Source: Paenibacillus sp. FSL H8-0048 (lineage in GTDB: Bacteria > Bacillota > Bacilli > Paenibacillales > Paenibacillaceae). From it: a stretch of DNA of 64,000 nt. The notes below the pieces were generated by a model. It saw nothing but the letters and a program-made list of their open reading frames with translations, was not told the DNA's origin and did not search any database. The stretch spans positions 7,192,001 through 7,256,000 of the forward strand of contig NZ_JBBODF010000001.1 of the NCBI RefSeq assembly GCF_038002825.1. The letters run 5' to 3'. The position numbers were made by a program, and so were the translations under genes. This document shows, in pieces, positions 32,498-41,422 of the stretch (positions within the stretch are counted from its first letter, which is position 1; every line of letters begins with the position of its first letter).

Positions 32498-34182
32498 GTA
32501 AGCGAGAGCCGCTGATCAGCAACACCAAATGTGAATGCGGTCACCAGAATCCGGTAGGCACGGTTCTCTGTGAAGCCTGCGGCAAGCCGCTGGATGAGAA
32601 GGAAGAGAACGCCTCGGGGAACCTGGAGATGCGCTACGATGGGGTGGCCCGCCGTTCACAGCGGGTAAGTCCGGGAGTGATCGATAAGGTCTGGAACTTT
32701 TTTTCCTCAGTCAAAATAGCCATTTACCTGATTGTGCTGACGCTGCTGGGTGCGATGCTCGGTACGATTTTTCCGCAAGAAAGCACCTTTCTGAATATTG
32801 ACGCTTCAACCTATTATGAACAAACGTATGGAACAGCCGGGAATATATATTATAGACTCGGCCTTTCGCATACCTATGAATCCTGGTGGTTCGTGACGCT
32901 GCTGGTCATGATCGGAGCTTCTCTGGTCATCTGCAGCCTGGACCGCGTGCTTCCGCTCTACAAGGCGTTAACCCGTCAGAAGATCCGTAAGCACCGCCAG
33001 TTCCTTACCCGTCAAAAGCTCACGCTGATTACAGAGGTGGAGGGTGAGCCGGAGGAATGGGTGGCACGGATCGTTCAGCCGCTTAAGAAGAAAGGGTACC
33101 GCGTGCGGACGGAGGGAGGCGCATTACTGGCCGAAAAACACCGTTTCAGCCGCTGGGGACCTTATGTAATACATATTGGCCTGATTATATTTTTGCTTGC
33201 TGTGCTTGCGAGGGGACTTCCGGGTCTGAATATGGATCAGCATCTTGCCTTCCCGCAGGGAGAGGCAGTACGGATACCGGACACCAGCATGTACCTGAAG
33301 AATGAGAAGTTCACAGTAGAATTCTATAGTGAAGAAGAGATGCCCGAGGAATTCCGGGGCAAGAAGGTCCTCCCTAAGCTCTACGAGACCAAGGCGGTTC
33401 TATATGAATGTACAGCGGACTGCAGCGATCCCTCCAAGGAGCCTCAGCTTGCGGAAGTTGCCCGGCATGACATTCAGGTGAATTCTCCGCTGAGCTACCA
33501 AGGAATGAAAGCGTATCAGTTTGACTATGATCTTACGCCTGTTCTGCGTTCCGTGCAGCCTGATCTCGTCAATGCTTCAACCGGTGAGAGCTACGGCAAG
33601 TTCAGACTGGATATGAAGAATCCGCAGCGCAGCTTCAAGGCGGGACCCTACACCCTTGAGCTAAAGGAGAAGTATATGGATTTCGGATTGAATGAGGAAG
33701 GCCGTCCGGTCTCTACCTCCCCTTATCCGAACGCTCCGGCGTTTCTCTTCCTGATCCGTGGTCCGGATCTGCCGGCAGAGGGGCAGCAATATTTCTATTT
33801 CCCGAAGCAGGTGGACAAGGAGCGCTTCCAGCAGTCTGCGATCAACGACAAGCTTGGAGGCGGCACACGGTTTCTGGAGCTTGAGGTGGGCAGTATGACG
33901 GATGTGGATTTCTCGGAATCCACCACCTATCTCAATGTCCGTGTAGACCGGGCAATGCCGTTTGTCTGGATTGGTGCGGGTATTGTCATGCTGGGGCTGA
34001 TTCTCGGCTTCTATTGGCAGCACAGACGCATCTGGCTGATCGTTGAGGGCGGACAGCTGGTGCTTGGAGGCCATACGAACAAGAACTGGTTCGGCTTCCG
34101 CCGTGAGCTCGTTTCTATTCTGGAGCAGATAGACATGACAGTCGATGACAAATCATTGGACAACGGAGGAGGCATGGCATGA
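32494..34182 (+). CDS. resB: Cytochrome c biogenesis protein ResB with N-terminal zinc ribbon
   Basis: 562 residues. Before the first membrane helix (~70-90) is a zinc-ribbon-like segment with C-E-C and C-E-A-C (residues ~9-29), not a normal part of Ccs1/ResB. The rest follows ResB: helices near 70-90, 140-160 and 225-245, a large extracytoplasmic domain, and a last helix near 490-510. ResB and ResC form the haem delivery and ligation complex of System II cytochrome c maturation. Start and stop overlap with resA and resC (ATGA-type), indicating coupled translation. Confidence 0.95.
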   Translation: MSKREPLISNTKCECGHQNPVGTVLCEACGKPLDEKEENASGNLEMRYDGVARRSQRVSPGVIDKVWNFFSSVKIAIYLIVLTLLGAMLGTIFPQESTFLNIDASTYYEQTYGTAGNIYYRLGLSHTYESWWFVTLLVMIGASLVICSLDRVLPLYKALTRQKIRKHRQFLTRQKLTLITEVEGEPEEWVARIVQPLKKKGYRVRTEGGALLAEKHRFSRWGPYVIHIGLIIFLLAVLARGLPGLNMDQHLAFPQGEAVRIPDTSMYLKNEKFTVEFYSEEEMPEEFRGKKVLPKLYETKAVLYECTADCSDPSKEPQLAEVARHDIQVNSPLSYQGMKAYQFDYDLTPVLRSVQPDLVNASTGESYGKFRLDMKNPQRSFKAGPYTLELKEKYMDFGLNEEGRPVSTSPYPNAPAFLFLIRGPDLPAEGQQYFYFPKQVDKERFQQSAINDKLGGGTRFLELEVGSMTDVDFSESTTYLNVRVDRAMPFVWIGAGIVMLGLILGFYWQHRRIWLIVEGGQLVLGGHTNKNWFGFRRELVSILEQIDMTVDDKSLDNGGGMA

Positions 34183-35441
34183 GCTTGCTCGATTTCAGCA
34201 GTGACGTCTTTATAGCCGCATTTCTTTTATACAGCGGTGCCTTCATGTTGTTCACCATTGCCATTATGGGCCGCAAATGGTCGGGCAGGAAGCCGGAGGA
34301 GCATACGGCACGGTGGGGGCGGATTGCTTTTATCACCTCTTCACTCGGGCTGATCTGCCATCTGGCCTACTTCGTTACCCGCTGGATGGGGGCCGGTCAT
34401 ATTCCGGTCAGCAATATGTATGAGTTCATGACCTTCCTATCGATGATGGTGATGGTTGCCTTTACGGTGATCTTTGCCATCTACCGCAAGATAATTCTCG
34501 GGGTATTCGCGGTCCCAATCTCCATTGTTGTGATGGCCTATGCAGCTGTATTTCCGCAGGAAGTGCAGCCGCTCATTCCTTCGCTCAAATCAATCTATCT
34601 GAATATTCATGTCACGCTTGCTGCGCTCGGGGAGTCCTTCTTCGCCGTAGGCTTTGCCGCCGGACTGATGTATCTGCTGCGGACAGTGAAGTTTGACAGC
34701 AAGGAACGCAGTGACCGCAAGCAGCAGCGGCTGGTCGAATTTACTCTGTTCTCGATCATTGTTATAATTGGGTTTCTTGGATCTGTATTTGCCTTCCGCG
34801 GCGCGGGCTATGAATCTGTTTTTGTCCGTTCGAACGTTACGATTGACAGCCCCGGGCAGGAAGATAGTACAATAGAGAAAGTGAGTTATAAAATGCCGCC
34901 GATTGTGGCACCTTACCATAGCGAAATTGAGAGCTTCCAGCCGTTTCTTGGGCTTCAGAAGCCTTTGTTTCAAGCACCTTCCTGGATGAATGGTGTCAAT
35001 GCAGGGCGCAAGTTCAACACTGTGATCTGGTCACTGCTGTCCGGACTGCTGCTGTATGGCATTCTTCGGCTGGCCGTACGTAAGCCGCTTGGGAAGGCTC
35101 TTCATCCGGTGCTTGATGGAATCGATGAGAATGACCTGGATGAGATTACCTACAGGGCAATCGCCATCGGGTTCCCGATTTTCACACTGGGGGCTTTGAT
35201 TTTTGCAATGATATGGGCTGAGGTGGCTTGGGGCAGATTCTGGGGATGGGACCCCAAGGAAGTCTGGGCACTCGTCACCTGGCTGTTCTACAGTGCGTAT
35301 CTCCATTTGCGGCTGGCCCGCGGATGGCAGGGACGCAAATCCGCTTGGCTCGCTGTACTCGGCTTTCTAATCGTAATGTTTACCCTGGTCGGTGTTAACC
35401 TGGTTATCGCCGGACTTCATTCATATGCGGGAACGGACTGA
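34179..35441 (+). CDS. resC: Cytochrome c biogenesis protein ResC/CcsA
   Basis: 420 residues, polytopic. It carries the haem-handling WWD motif W-G-R-F-W-G-W-D-P-K-E near 350 and flanking His residues (H-I-P-V-S-N near 70, H-S-Y-A near the end), as expected for CcsA/ResC. Works with ResB to attach haem to apocytochromes at the outer face of the membrane. A ~60-residue hydrophilic insert near 220-270 lies between helices. It starts four bases before the resB stop. 78 bp separate it from resD. Confidence 0.95.
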   Translation: MSLLDFSSDVFIAAFLLYSGAFMLFTIAIMGRKWSGRKPEEHTARWGRIAFITSSLGLICHLAYFVTRWMGAGHIPVSNMYEFMTFLSMMVMVAFTVIFAIYRKIILGVFAVPISIVVMAYAAVFPQEVQPLIPSLKSIYLNIHVTLAALGESFFAVGFAAGLMYLLRTVKFDSKERSDRKQQRLVEFTLFSIIVIIGFLGSVFAFRGAGYESVFVRSNVTIDSPGQEDSTIEKVSYKMPPIVAPYHSEIESFQPFLGLQKPLFQAPSWMNGVNAGRKFNTVIWSLLSGLLLYGILRLAVRKPLGKALHPVLDGIDENDLDEITYRAIAIGFPIFTLGALIFAMIWAEVAWGRFWGWDPKEVWALVTWLFYSAYLHLRLARGWQGRKSAWLAVLGFLIVMFTLVGVNLVIAGLHSYAGTD

Positions 35442-35519
35442 TAAGCTCAGGCTTCTTTCGGGCATGCGTATGATCCAGGGTGACGTTCTACTGTAATTGA
35501 TGAAGGGGTTGTTGTGTAA

Positions 35520-36236
35520 ATGGCTGAGCACTTGAATAGAATTCTGGTAGTGGATGACGAAGAACGCATCCGCCGCCTGCTCAAAATGTATCTTGAAAAA
35601 GAAGGCTATGAGATTGATGAGGCGGAGGACGGGGAAATCGCCCTGCGCAAAGCAACCGCCAATGACTACGGTCTGATTCTGCTGGATGTGATGCTGCCCG
35701 GTATTGACGGGATTGAAGTGCTGACCCGGCTCAGAGGCGTGAAATCCACACCGGTCCTGATGCTTACTGCTAAGGGCGAGGAGATCAACCGGGTTCAGGG
35801 CTTTGAGATGGGAGCAGACGATTATGTCGTCAAGCCGTTCAGTCCGCGTGAGGTGATCTACCGGGTGAAGGCGATCATGCGCCGTTCTTCCGCAACAGCA
35901 TTTTTGTCCAAAGAGAGTAATTCAAGCAACAATATCGTGTTCCCGTTCCTTATTATTGAGCATGATGCACACCGCGTAAGCGCAGGGGGCCAAGAGGTAA
36001 GTCTGACGCCCAAGGAATACGAGCTGCTGCATTATCTGGCCATCTCACCGGACAAGGTATTCTCGCGTGAGGAGCTGCTGAAGGATGTATGGAATTACGA
36101 ATTCTTCGGAGATCTCCGCACCGTGGATACCCATGTCAAGCGTCTGCGTGAAAAACTGAATAAGGTATCCCCGGAATCGGCAGCGATGATTACAACGGTA
36201 TGGGGAGTAGGCTATAAGCTTGAGGTGCCTAAATAA
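35520..36236 (+). CDS. resD: Response regulator ResD
   Basis: 238 residues, OmpR/PhoB type. Receiver domain with V-D-D-E-E, phospho-acceptor Asp near 56 in L-L-D-V-M-L-P-G, and K in the V-V-K-P-F-S-P-R-E segment; winged-helix DNA-binding domain from ~140 with S-L-T-P-K-E-Y-E-L-L and D-T-H-V-K-R-L-R-E-K-L. ResD controls aerobic/anaerobic respiration and cytochrome biogenesis genes. The stop codon abuts the resE GTG directly. Confidence 0.95.
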   Translation: MAEHLNRILVVDDEERIRRLLKMYLEKEGYEIDEAEDGEIALRKATANDYGLILLDVMLPGIDGIEVLTRLRGVKSTPVLMLTAKGEEINRVQGFEMGADDYVVKPFSPREVIYRVKAIMRRSSATAFLSKESNSSNNIVFPFLIIEHDAHRVSAGGQEVSLTPKEYELLHYLAISPDKVFSREELLKDVWNYEFFGDLRTVDTHVKRLREKLNKVSPESAAMITTVWGVGYKLEVPK

Positions 36237-37676
36237 GTGAACTTCTGGAGAAGCCTTGTCGGTAAGCTGTGGATCACGATCATCTTTCTGGTTGCTGTCG
36301 TGCTCATTACACTCGGGCTGTTCCTGCTGCCTTACATCGACAGTAATTTCACCAACTCCGGGGCAATCAAGCGCTTGTTCATGTATACGTGCATGATCGG
36401 GTTCTCTTTGACCACCTTCTTTGCCCTGTTCCTGTTCACGAAGATCACTCAGCCGATGCAGCAGGTTATTGAAGCAGCGAATGACATCCGCCGCGGCGAA
36501 TATGGAACAAGACTGACCCTGGTTACGAGCGATGAGATCGGCCAGCTCGCGACATCGTTTAACCACATGGCGGAAGAGCTGGAAGAGAATATACGCAGTC
36601 TGAATAATGAAAAAGGGCATTTATCCAGTGTCCTGCGCAGCATGAGCGATGCGGTGATCACCTTCGATATCGAAGGCCGGATCATCCTCACCAATCCGCA
36701 TGGCCAGACCCTCCTCGAAACGTGGAGTGATCTTACCTGGGAGGAGGAAGAGGAAAACGGACCTGTTCCGAAGGCCTCTGCTTCCAGCGAGGTCCCGCCG
36801 CCGCTGCGTCCACTATTCCTCAGCACCCTTGAGAACGGTGGCGATCAGCGCTCCAATGTACATGTCCGGCAGGGGGTATGGTCGGTGCACATGGCACCGC
36901 TCTATTCGGAAGATCATCTGCGCGGAGCCGTTGCTGTTCTTCGTGATGTGACGGAAGAGGTGCGGCTGGAGAAGATGCGGCGGGATTTCGTGGCGAATGT
37001 ATCCCATGAGATCCGCACCCCGCTCTCGATGATGCAGGGCTATAGTGAAGCGCTGCTGGACGGAATGGCCTCCTCACCGGAGGAGAGCAGTGAGCTGGTT
37101 CAGGTCATTCATGATGAATCCTTGCGTATGGGCCGTCTGGTGAAGGATCTGCTGGACCTGGCGCGTATGGAAGCAGGACATACGGATATGCTTAAGGCTC
37201 AGGTTGATGTGGGAGAATTGCTGGAGCGGGTATACCGCAAATTCTCCGTCAGAGCCAAGGAGCGGGATATTATGCTTGAACTGAAGCGCCCGGAGCAGGA
37301 GCTGCTGCTGGGAGCTGCCGATGAAGACAAGCTGGAGCAGGTGCTAACCAATCTGCTGGATAATGCCTTCCGCCATACTCCGGCTGACCGGAGAATCTCC
37401 ATTCTGGCAGGCACAGTAGTGCTGGAAGGCAGAAGTCTGGTGGAGATCGCGATCAGAGATCAAGGGGCCGGAATCAATCCTGAGGATCTGCCGTTTATCT
37501 TCGAACGCTTCTACAAAGCCGACAAGGCCCGCCTGCGGGGAGAATCGGGCGGTACGGGGCTGGGGCTGGCAATCGTGAAGAATATCGTCGAATCGCATCA
37601 CGGCAGTATTTATGCCACCAGCAAGCTGGGAGAAGGCACCACGTTTACCCTGCGGCTTCCTGTCGAAAAACAGTAA
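36237..37676 (+). CDS. resE: Sensor histidine kinase ResE, without extracytoplasmic domain
   Basis: 479 residues. Two helices (about 10-32 and 46-68) are separated by only ~13 residues, then HAMP (~70-120), a PAS-like segment (~133-235, with M-S-D-A-V-I-T-F-D-I-E-G-R-I), the dimerisation box with His 257 (V-S-H-E-I-R-T-P-L), and an ATPase domain with N box (L-L-D-N-A-F-R-H), D-Q-G-A-G-I and G-T-G-L-G-L-A-I-V. B. subtilis ResE (about 589) has a larger extracytoplasmic loop; here sensing must rely on the internal PAS. The GTG follows resD's TAA without a gap. Confidence 0.93.
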   Translation: MNFWRSLVGKLWITIIFLVAVVLITLGLFLLPYIDSNFTNSGAIKRLFMYTCMIGFSLTTFFALFLFTKITQPMQQVIEAANDIRRGEYGTRLTLVTSDEIGQLATSFNHMAEELEENIRSLNNEKGHLSSVLRSMSDAVITFDIEGRIILTNPHGQTLLETWSDLTWEEEEENGPVPKASASSEVPPPLRPLFLSTLENGGDQRSNVHVRQGVWSVHMAPLYSEDHLRGAVAVLRDVTEEVRLEKMRRDFVANVSHEIRTPLSMMQGYSEALLDGMASSPEESSELVQVIHDESLRMGRLVKDLLDLARMEAGHTDMLKAQVDVGELLERVYRKFSVRAKERDIMLELKRPEQELLLGAADEDKLEQVLTNLLDNAFRHTPADRRISILAGTVVLEGRSLVEIAIRDQGAGINPEDLPFIFERFYKADKARLRGESGGTGLGLAIVKNIVESHHGSIYATSKLGEGTTFTLRLPVEKQ

Positions 37677-37694
37677 ACCAAGACCATGCATGAC

Positions 37695-37722
37695 AGCGCC
37701 TCTGAGAGCAGAGGTGCTTTTT
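37695..37722 (+). terminator. Terminator of the res operon
   Basis: AGCGCCTCT / AGAGGTGCT stem with GAGAGC loop and TTTTT. Confidence 0.88.
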
Positions 37723-37797
37723 GTTGAAATCACCACATTAATATTGTTCATCGTGAAACATATATTTCAAGCTAAGGCTTGCAGGAGGCTGGGCATT

Positions 37798-39303
37798 ATG
37801 ATTTTATCCTTGGACCAAGGTACTACCAGCTCACGGGCAATTCTCTTCGATGCAGAGGCGGAAGTGATCTCGCAGGGACAATATGAGATCAAGCAATCCT
37901 TTCCCCGCCCGGGCTGGGTTGAGCATGACCCGGAGCAGATCTGGGAGAGTCAGCTTGCCGCAGCCAGAGATGCCATTGCAGCAAGCTCTGAACCGGCTGA
38001 TCACATAACAGCTATCGGCATTACCAACCAGCGGGAGACGGCTCTCATTTGGGATAAAATTACAGGTGAGCCGATCTACCCGGCAATTGTCTGGCAGGAC
38101 CGGCGGACAGCAGATCAATGTGAGGAGCTGAAGTCACGCGGGATGGCCGGAGTCATTGCGGATAAGACAGGGCTGGTCATTGACGCGTATTTCTCGGCGA
38201 CTAAGCTGGCGTGGATTCTGGATCATGTACCGGGAGCAAGGGAGCGTGCTGGCAAAGGAGAGCTCCTGGCAGGGACGATAGATACCTGGCTGATCTGGAA
38301 GCTGACCGGAGGCGCCGTACACGCTACAGACGTTACCAACGCTTCAAGAACGATGATGTATAACCTGCATGAGCGTCAGTGGGATGAAGAGCTGATGGAC
38401 ACGCTGCGCATTCCGCCGTCCATTCTGCCGGAGGTGAGGATGTCGGGCGGAGATTTCGGTGTCTGTGACCAGCAGTGGTTCGGTCTGGAGATTCCTATCC
38501 GGTCGGTGCTGGGGGATCAGCAGGCGGCACTCTTTGGCCATACCTGCCTGGAAGCCGGCAGTGCCAAGAATACCTATGGAACCGGCTGCTTCATCCTCAT
38601 GAATACAGGCACTGAAGCTGTGGCCTCCAGCCACGGCCTGTTGACCACGGTAGCCTGGGGTATGGGCGATGATCTCTATTATGCGCTGGAGGGCAGTGTG
38701 TTTGTCGCTGGAGCGGCTGTGCAGTGGCTGCAAGAGGGGCTGGGGTTGATTGTTGCGCCTGCTGACTCGGAAGAGAAGGCCAGTGAAGTGGAGGAGAGTG
38801 AAGGGGTTGTGGTGGTACCGGCCTTTACCGGACTGGGTGCGCCTTACTGGGATATGTATGCGCGTGGCGCCATATTCGGCTTGACGCGAGGCACCACCTC
38901 TGCCCATCTGGTAAGGGCGACGCTGGAATCCCTGGCCTTCCAGTCCCGTGATGTCATCGATGCCATGCAAAAGGACGCCGGCATGCCGCTCACCGGCCTG
39001 AGAGTGGACGGTGGTGCGGTGCGCAACAATCTGCTCATGCAGTTCCAGGCCGATATTCTGGGCAGCGAGGTGACACGTACAACCTATGCGGAGACTACAG
39101 CGCTTGGCGCTGCGCTGCTCGCCGGGCTCACCTCCGGGGTATGGACCCGTGAGCAGCTGGAGAGCTTCAACACCGCTGAGAAGGTCTTCTCGCCGCAGAT
39201 GGAGCCGGAAGAGCGGGAACGCAGATACGGCGCCTGGCAGGACGCTGTGTCGCGTACGATGGGCTGGGAGAAGCATGAGGGCAACCACGAAGGCAGACTT
39301 TAG
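37798..39303 (+). CDS. glpK: Glycerol kinase
   Basis: 501 residues, usual length. FGGY-family kinase that phosphorylates glycerol to glycerol-3-phosphate in the cytoplasm. Clear signatures: D-Q-G-T-T-S-S-R-A near the start, G-W-V-E-H-D-P, T-N-Q-R-E-T, W-Q-D-R-R-T, and G-L-G-A-P-Y-W-D in the FGGY region, with L-R-V-D-G-G-A-V-R-N-N at the ATPase fold. ATG 37798 has AGGAGG 8 nt upstream. It stands alone: no glpF, glpD or glpP neighbours are in the window. A strong terminator follows. It starts an accessory stretch between res and serA. Confidence 0.95.
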   Translation: MILSLDQGTTSSRAILFDAEAEVISQGQYEIKQSFPRPGWVEHDPEQIWESQLAAARDAIAASSEPADHITAIGITNQRETALIWDKITGEPIYPAIVWQDRRTADQCEELKSRGMAGVIADKTGLVIDAYFSATKLAWILDHVPGARERAGKGELLAGTIDTWLIWKLTGGAVHATDVTNASRTMMYNLHERQWDEELMDTLRIPPSILPEVRMSGGDFGVCDQQWFGLEIPIRSVLGDQQAALFGHTCLEAGSAKNTYGTGCFILMNTGTEAVASSHGLLTTVAWGMGDDLYYALEGSVFVAGAAVQWLQEGLGLIVAPADSEEKASEVEESEGVVVVPAFTGLGAPYWDMYARGAIFGLTRGTTSAHLVRATLESLAFQSRDVIDAMQKDAGMPLTGLRVDGGAVRNNLLMQFQADILGSEVTRTTYAETTALGAALLAGLTSGVWTREQLESFNTAEKVFSPQMEPEERERRYGAWQDAVSRTMGWEKHEGNHEGRL

Positions 39304-39316
39304 AGACAAGAACAGA

Positions 39317-39356
39317 AACGGCCCGCAAGCAGTAACTCTGCTGCGGGCCGTTTTTT
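39317..39356. terminator. Shared intrinsic terminator between glpK and the KAS III gene
   Basis: AACGGCCCGCAAGCAG / CTGCTGCGGGCCGTT stem with TAACT loop and TTTTTT on the + strand. It lies between two converging genes and is probably used by both. Confidence 0.92.
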
Positions 39357-39365
39357 ACTCAAAGA

Positions 39366-40358
39366 TTAGTACTCCATTACAAATGCGACATTCTGCCATC
39401 CGGCGCCAACGGTCCAGAACAGGACCTTGTCTCCACGTTCAAGCTGCCCGGTAGTGACGGCTTTGTGAAGGGCAATGAACGGGCTGCTGGTCGAGGTATA
39501 GCCGAACTCATCGCCTATGTAGACTGCGGCCTCAGGGTTAATACCGGTTTTGCCGGAAACAGCCTGGATGTTCGGAAGAGACAGCTGAGAGAAGCAGGCG
39601 GCCTTAACCGATTCAGGGGCTATCCCGTTGTTGCTAAGCAGAGTGTTAATCGATTCAGAAGCGGCATCCACACAGATGGAATCATCGAACGGAATGAACT
39701 TCACATTGAACTCTCCTGCAGCAACACCGGTGCGTCCAAGCTTAGCCAGACCTTCTGCCGGGAACAAAGAGTTGCCGTACACGCAGGTGTCAGTCTGGTA
39801 GATCGAGTCAATGAAGCCGACCGAATGCTCATCGCGCTCCAGAATGACCGCAGCAGCGGCATCACCAAAGTTCGCGTAATACACGGGATCATTCTTGTCC
39901 GCATGCGGCGCCACGTAATCGGAGCCGATGACCAGGGCGCGGCGAATTCTCGGGTTCGCCATCATCTGGCGGCTGACCTGCTCAACCGAGGCAGTCATTC
40001 CGGCACAGTTGGCATTGCTGTCAATACAGATGGTATGCGAAGCCCCGTTAATCAGGCGGTGGATCATCAATGAGTTCGTAGGAAATATATATTCAGGGGT
40101 CTGGCTTGCATAAGCGATCAGGTCAATGTCAGGGCCGGTAAGACCGGTCTTCTCCAGAACATTACTTGCGGCTTCAAAAGCCATTGTCAGGGAGTTCTCA
40201 TCCGGGCTGTCGATGCTGTAGCGGTTTTCACGGCCCAGAGTGGCCAACAGTCCGCGGATATCAATACCTTTGTCATCAAAATGCTGAATGAAAAACTCAT
40301 TGCCGATTCTTTTGTCCGGATGGTAGATATCAATGTCCTTAATGCGAATCCCTGCCAT
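39366..40358 (-). CDS. KAS III-like (FabH-fold) acyl-condensing or acyl-transfer enzyme with altered triad
   Basis: 330 residues, normal for FabH-like thiolases. The active-site Cys is present (N-A-N-C-A-G-M, Cys 118), as are Y-I-F-P-T-N-S and F-G-D-A-A-A-A-V. But the FabH H-Q-A-N motif reads S-Q-L-S (Ser 257) and the G-N-T-S motif reads G-Y-T-S (Tyr 287), so both the His and Asn of the canonical triad are replaced. Decarboxylative condensation needs these, so acyl transfer (as in CerJ-like KAS III enzymes) or another reaction is more likely. TAGGAGG precedes ATG 40358. Last gene of the c-di-GMP-riboswitch cluster; product unknown. Confidence 0.85.
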   Translation of the reverse strand: MAGIRIKDIDIYHPDKRIGNEFFIQHFDDKGIDIRGLLATLGRENRYSIDSPDENSLTMAFEAASNVLEKTGLTGPDIDLIAYASQTPEYIFPTNSLMIHRLINGASHTICIDSNANCAGMTASVEQVSRQMMANPRIRRALVIGSDYVAPHADKNDPVYYANFGDAAAAVILERDEHSVGFIDSIYQTDTCVYGNSLFPAEGLAKLGRTGVAAGEFNVKFIPFDDSICVDAASESINTLLSNNGIAPESVKAACFSQLSLPNIQAVSGKTGINPEAAVYIGDEFGYTSTSSPFIALHKAVTTGQLERGDKVLFWTVGAGWQNVAFVMEY

Positions 40359-40496
40359 AGTACAGACCTCCTAAAGTTTTGTTAGCTATGCCTCTCACGA
40401 ATGTGCTTCTTACAAAACTCTCTCCAGCATTAGCAGCCGTTACAATGAATGAATAGGTGCGTTTCACGCGGCTGATTTTAGTTTAAATTGTATTTA

Positions 40497-40847
40497 TTAA
40501 GCTTGTACGGTTGAAGTGATTTCCAGGTTCTCAAGTCCGGCTTTGCGTCCCAGGCGTGCCAGCTGCATTTTGAGGATCGGGTTATTTTCCAGGGTCAGAC
40601 TCACCTTCTGGAAGCCGTCAGCCTTGAACATGATGAAGCAGCCTTCAAGCAGCGGTACAACATCAGGAGCCGTTACATTCAGCTTGCGGCAGTCGATTTC
40701 TAATGCATATTCAGCAGGGCTGATCGGGTTAATGGTCTGCTGGTAAGCCTGTATAGATTTGAGTCCGTCCTCGTTAGAAAAGGTTCCCTCCAGCTCAATA
40801 TTGATTACTTTCTTCGCAGTGTCTGTCTTCAGAATAAATTGTCCCAT
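40497..40847 (-). CDS. STAS-like (SpoIIAA-fold) small protein
   Basis: 116 residues, soluble. Its alternating strand and helix pattern (F-I-L-K-T-D; V-I-N-I-E-L-E-G-T-F-S; Y-A-L-E-I-D-C-R-K-L-N-V; F-Q-K-V-S-L-T-L-E-N-N-P) resembles STAS/SpoIIAA-type domains. There is no obvious phosphorylation-site motif, so a sigma-factor-linked anti-anti-sigma role is not supported. AGGGAGAGA lies upstream of ATG 40847. It sits between the CMD and KAS III genes with its own promoter (40946-40975). Function unknown; it may be a pathway-specific partner protein. Fold call is an inference from sequence pattern. Confidence 0.6.
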   Translation of the reverse strand: MGQFILKTDTAKKVINIELEGTFSNEDGLKSIQAYQQTINPISPAEYALEIDCRKLNVTAPDVVPLLEGCFIMFKADGFQKVSLTLENNPILKMQLARLGRKAGLENLEITSTVQA

Positions 40848-40945
40848 GTTGATCTCTCCCTAAGTGTAATTTGTAATACCTCCAAACCATCATTCCAGCG
40901 ACTCCATTCGACAAAATCGCATTTGATTTGGGATATTTTGCCTTC

Positions 40946-40975
40946 ATTATAACCAGATCATGTTGAAATGTGCAA
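40946..40975 (-). promoter_or_regulatory. Internal promoter for the STAS-like and KAS III genes
   Basis: On the minus strand TTGCAC (40975-40970), 18-nt spacer, TATAAT (40951-40946), about 100 nt before the STAS-like start. It gives these two genes expression independent of the riboswitch. Confidence 0.65.
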
Positions 40976-40997
40976 TCAAAAGTCGAAAATTGTAGAT

Positions 40998-41372
40998 TTA
41001 TGAAGATTTTTCTTTAATCTCTTCCAGGGTATCCAGCAGCACATTAAAGGCCGAAATCACCCGGGGGGCACCAACGCAAGGAGTGAGATGCAGCAGCACC
41101 CCCTTAATCTGATCGACGGTCATGCCAACGCGAAGTGCCATTACATAATGAACCCCTAGCTGCTCATATTGCCCCATCGTAATCAGAGACGAGATCACCG
41201 CGATCTCCTTCCAGTCAGAGCCAATCGTGGTCCGCTGAAAAATATCACCATAGGCATTGCCCATAATATACTCGGCTAATTCCGGAAAATGCTCTTTAAT
41301 CGGAGCCAGGGCTTTGGCCCCGTAATCTCCTGAGAGATCAGTGAAATGTTCGAGTCCGCTGTTCTTGTTCAT
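40998..41372 (-). CDS. Carboxymuconolactone decarboxylase (CMD) family protein
   Basis: 124 residues, all-helical CMD/AhpD-like fold. It has E-I-A-V-I-S-S-L-I-T-M-G, H-Y-V-M-A-L-R-V-G-M-T-V-D-Q-I-K-G and C-V-G-A-P-R-V. It lacks the C-x-x-C pair of AhpD, so it is not a peroxidase of that type; PcaC-like decarboxylation or an isomerase-type role is possible. AGGAGG is about 9 nt upstream of ATG 41372. It is 50 bp from the ThDP enzyme gene and should be co-transcribed with it under the c-di-GMP riboswitch. Function in the cluster is unknown. Confidence 0.8.
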   Translation of the reverse strand: MNKNSGLEHFTDLSGDYGAKALAPIKEHFPELAEYIMGNAYGDIFQRTTIGSDWKEIAVISSLITMGQYEQLGVHYVMALRVGMTVDQIKGVLLHLTPCVGAPRVISAFNVLLDTLEEIKEKSS

Positions 41373-41422
41373 GCTTTTGGCCTCCTGATAGTAGGTTAGA
41401 AAAAGTAAGCGAATGCGGCTTC

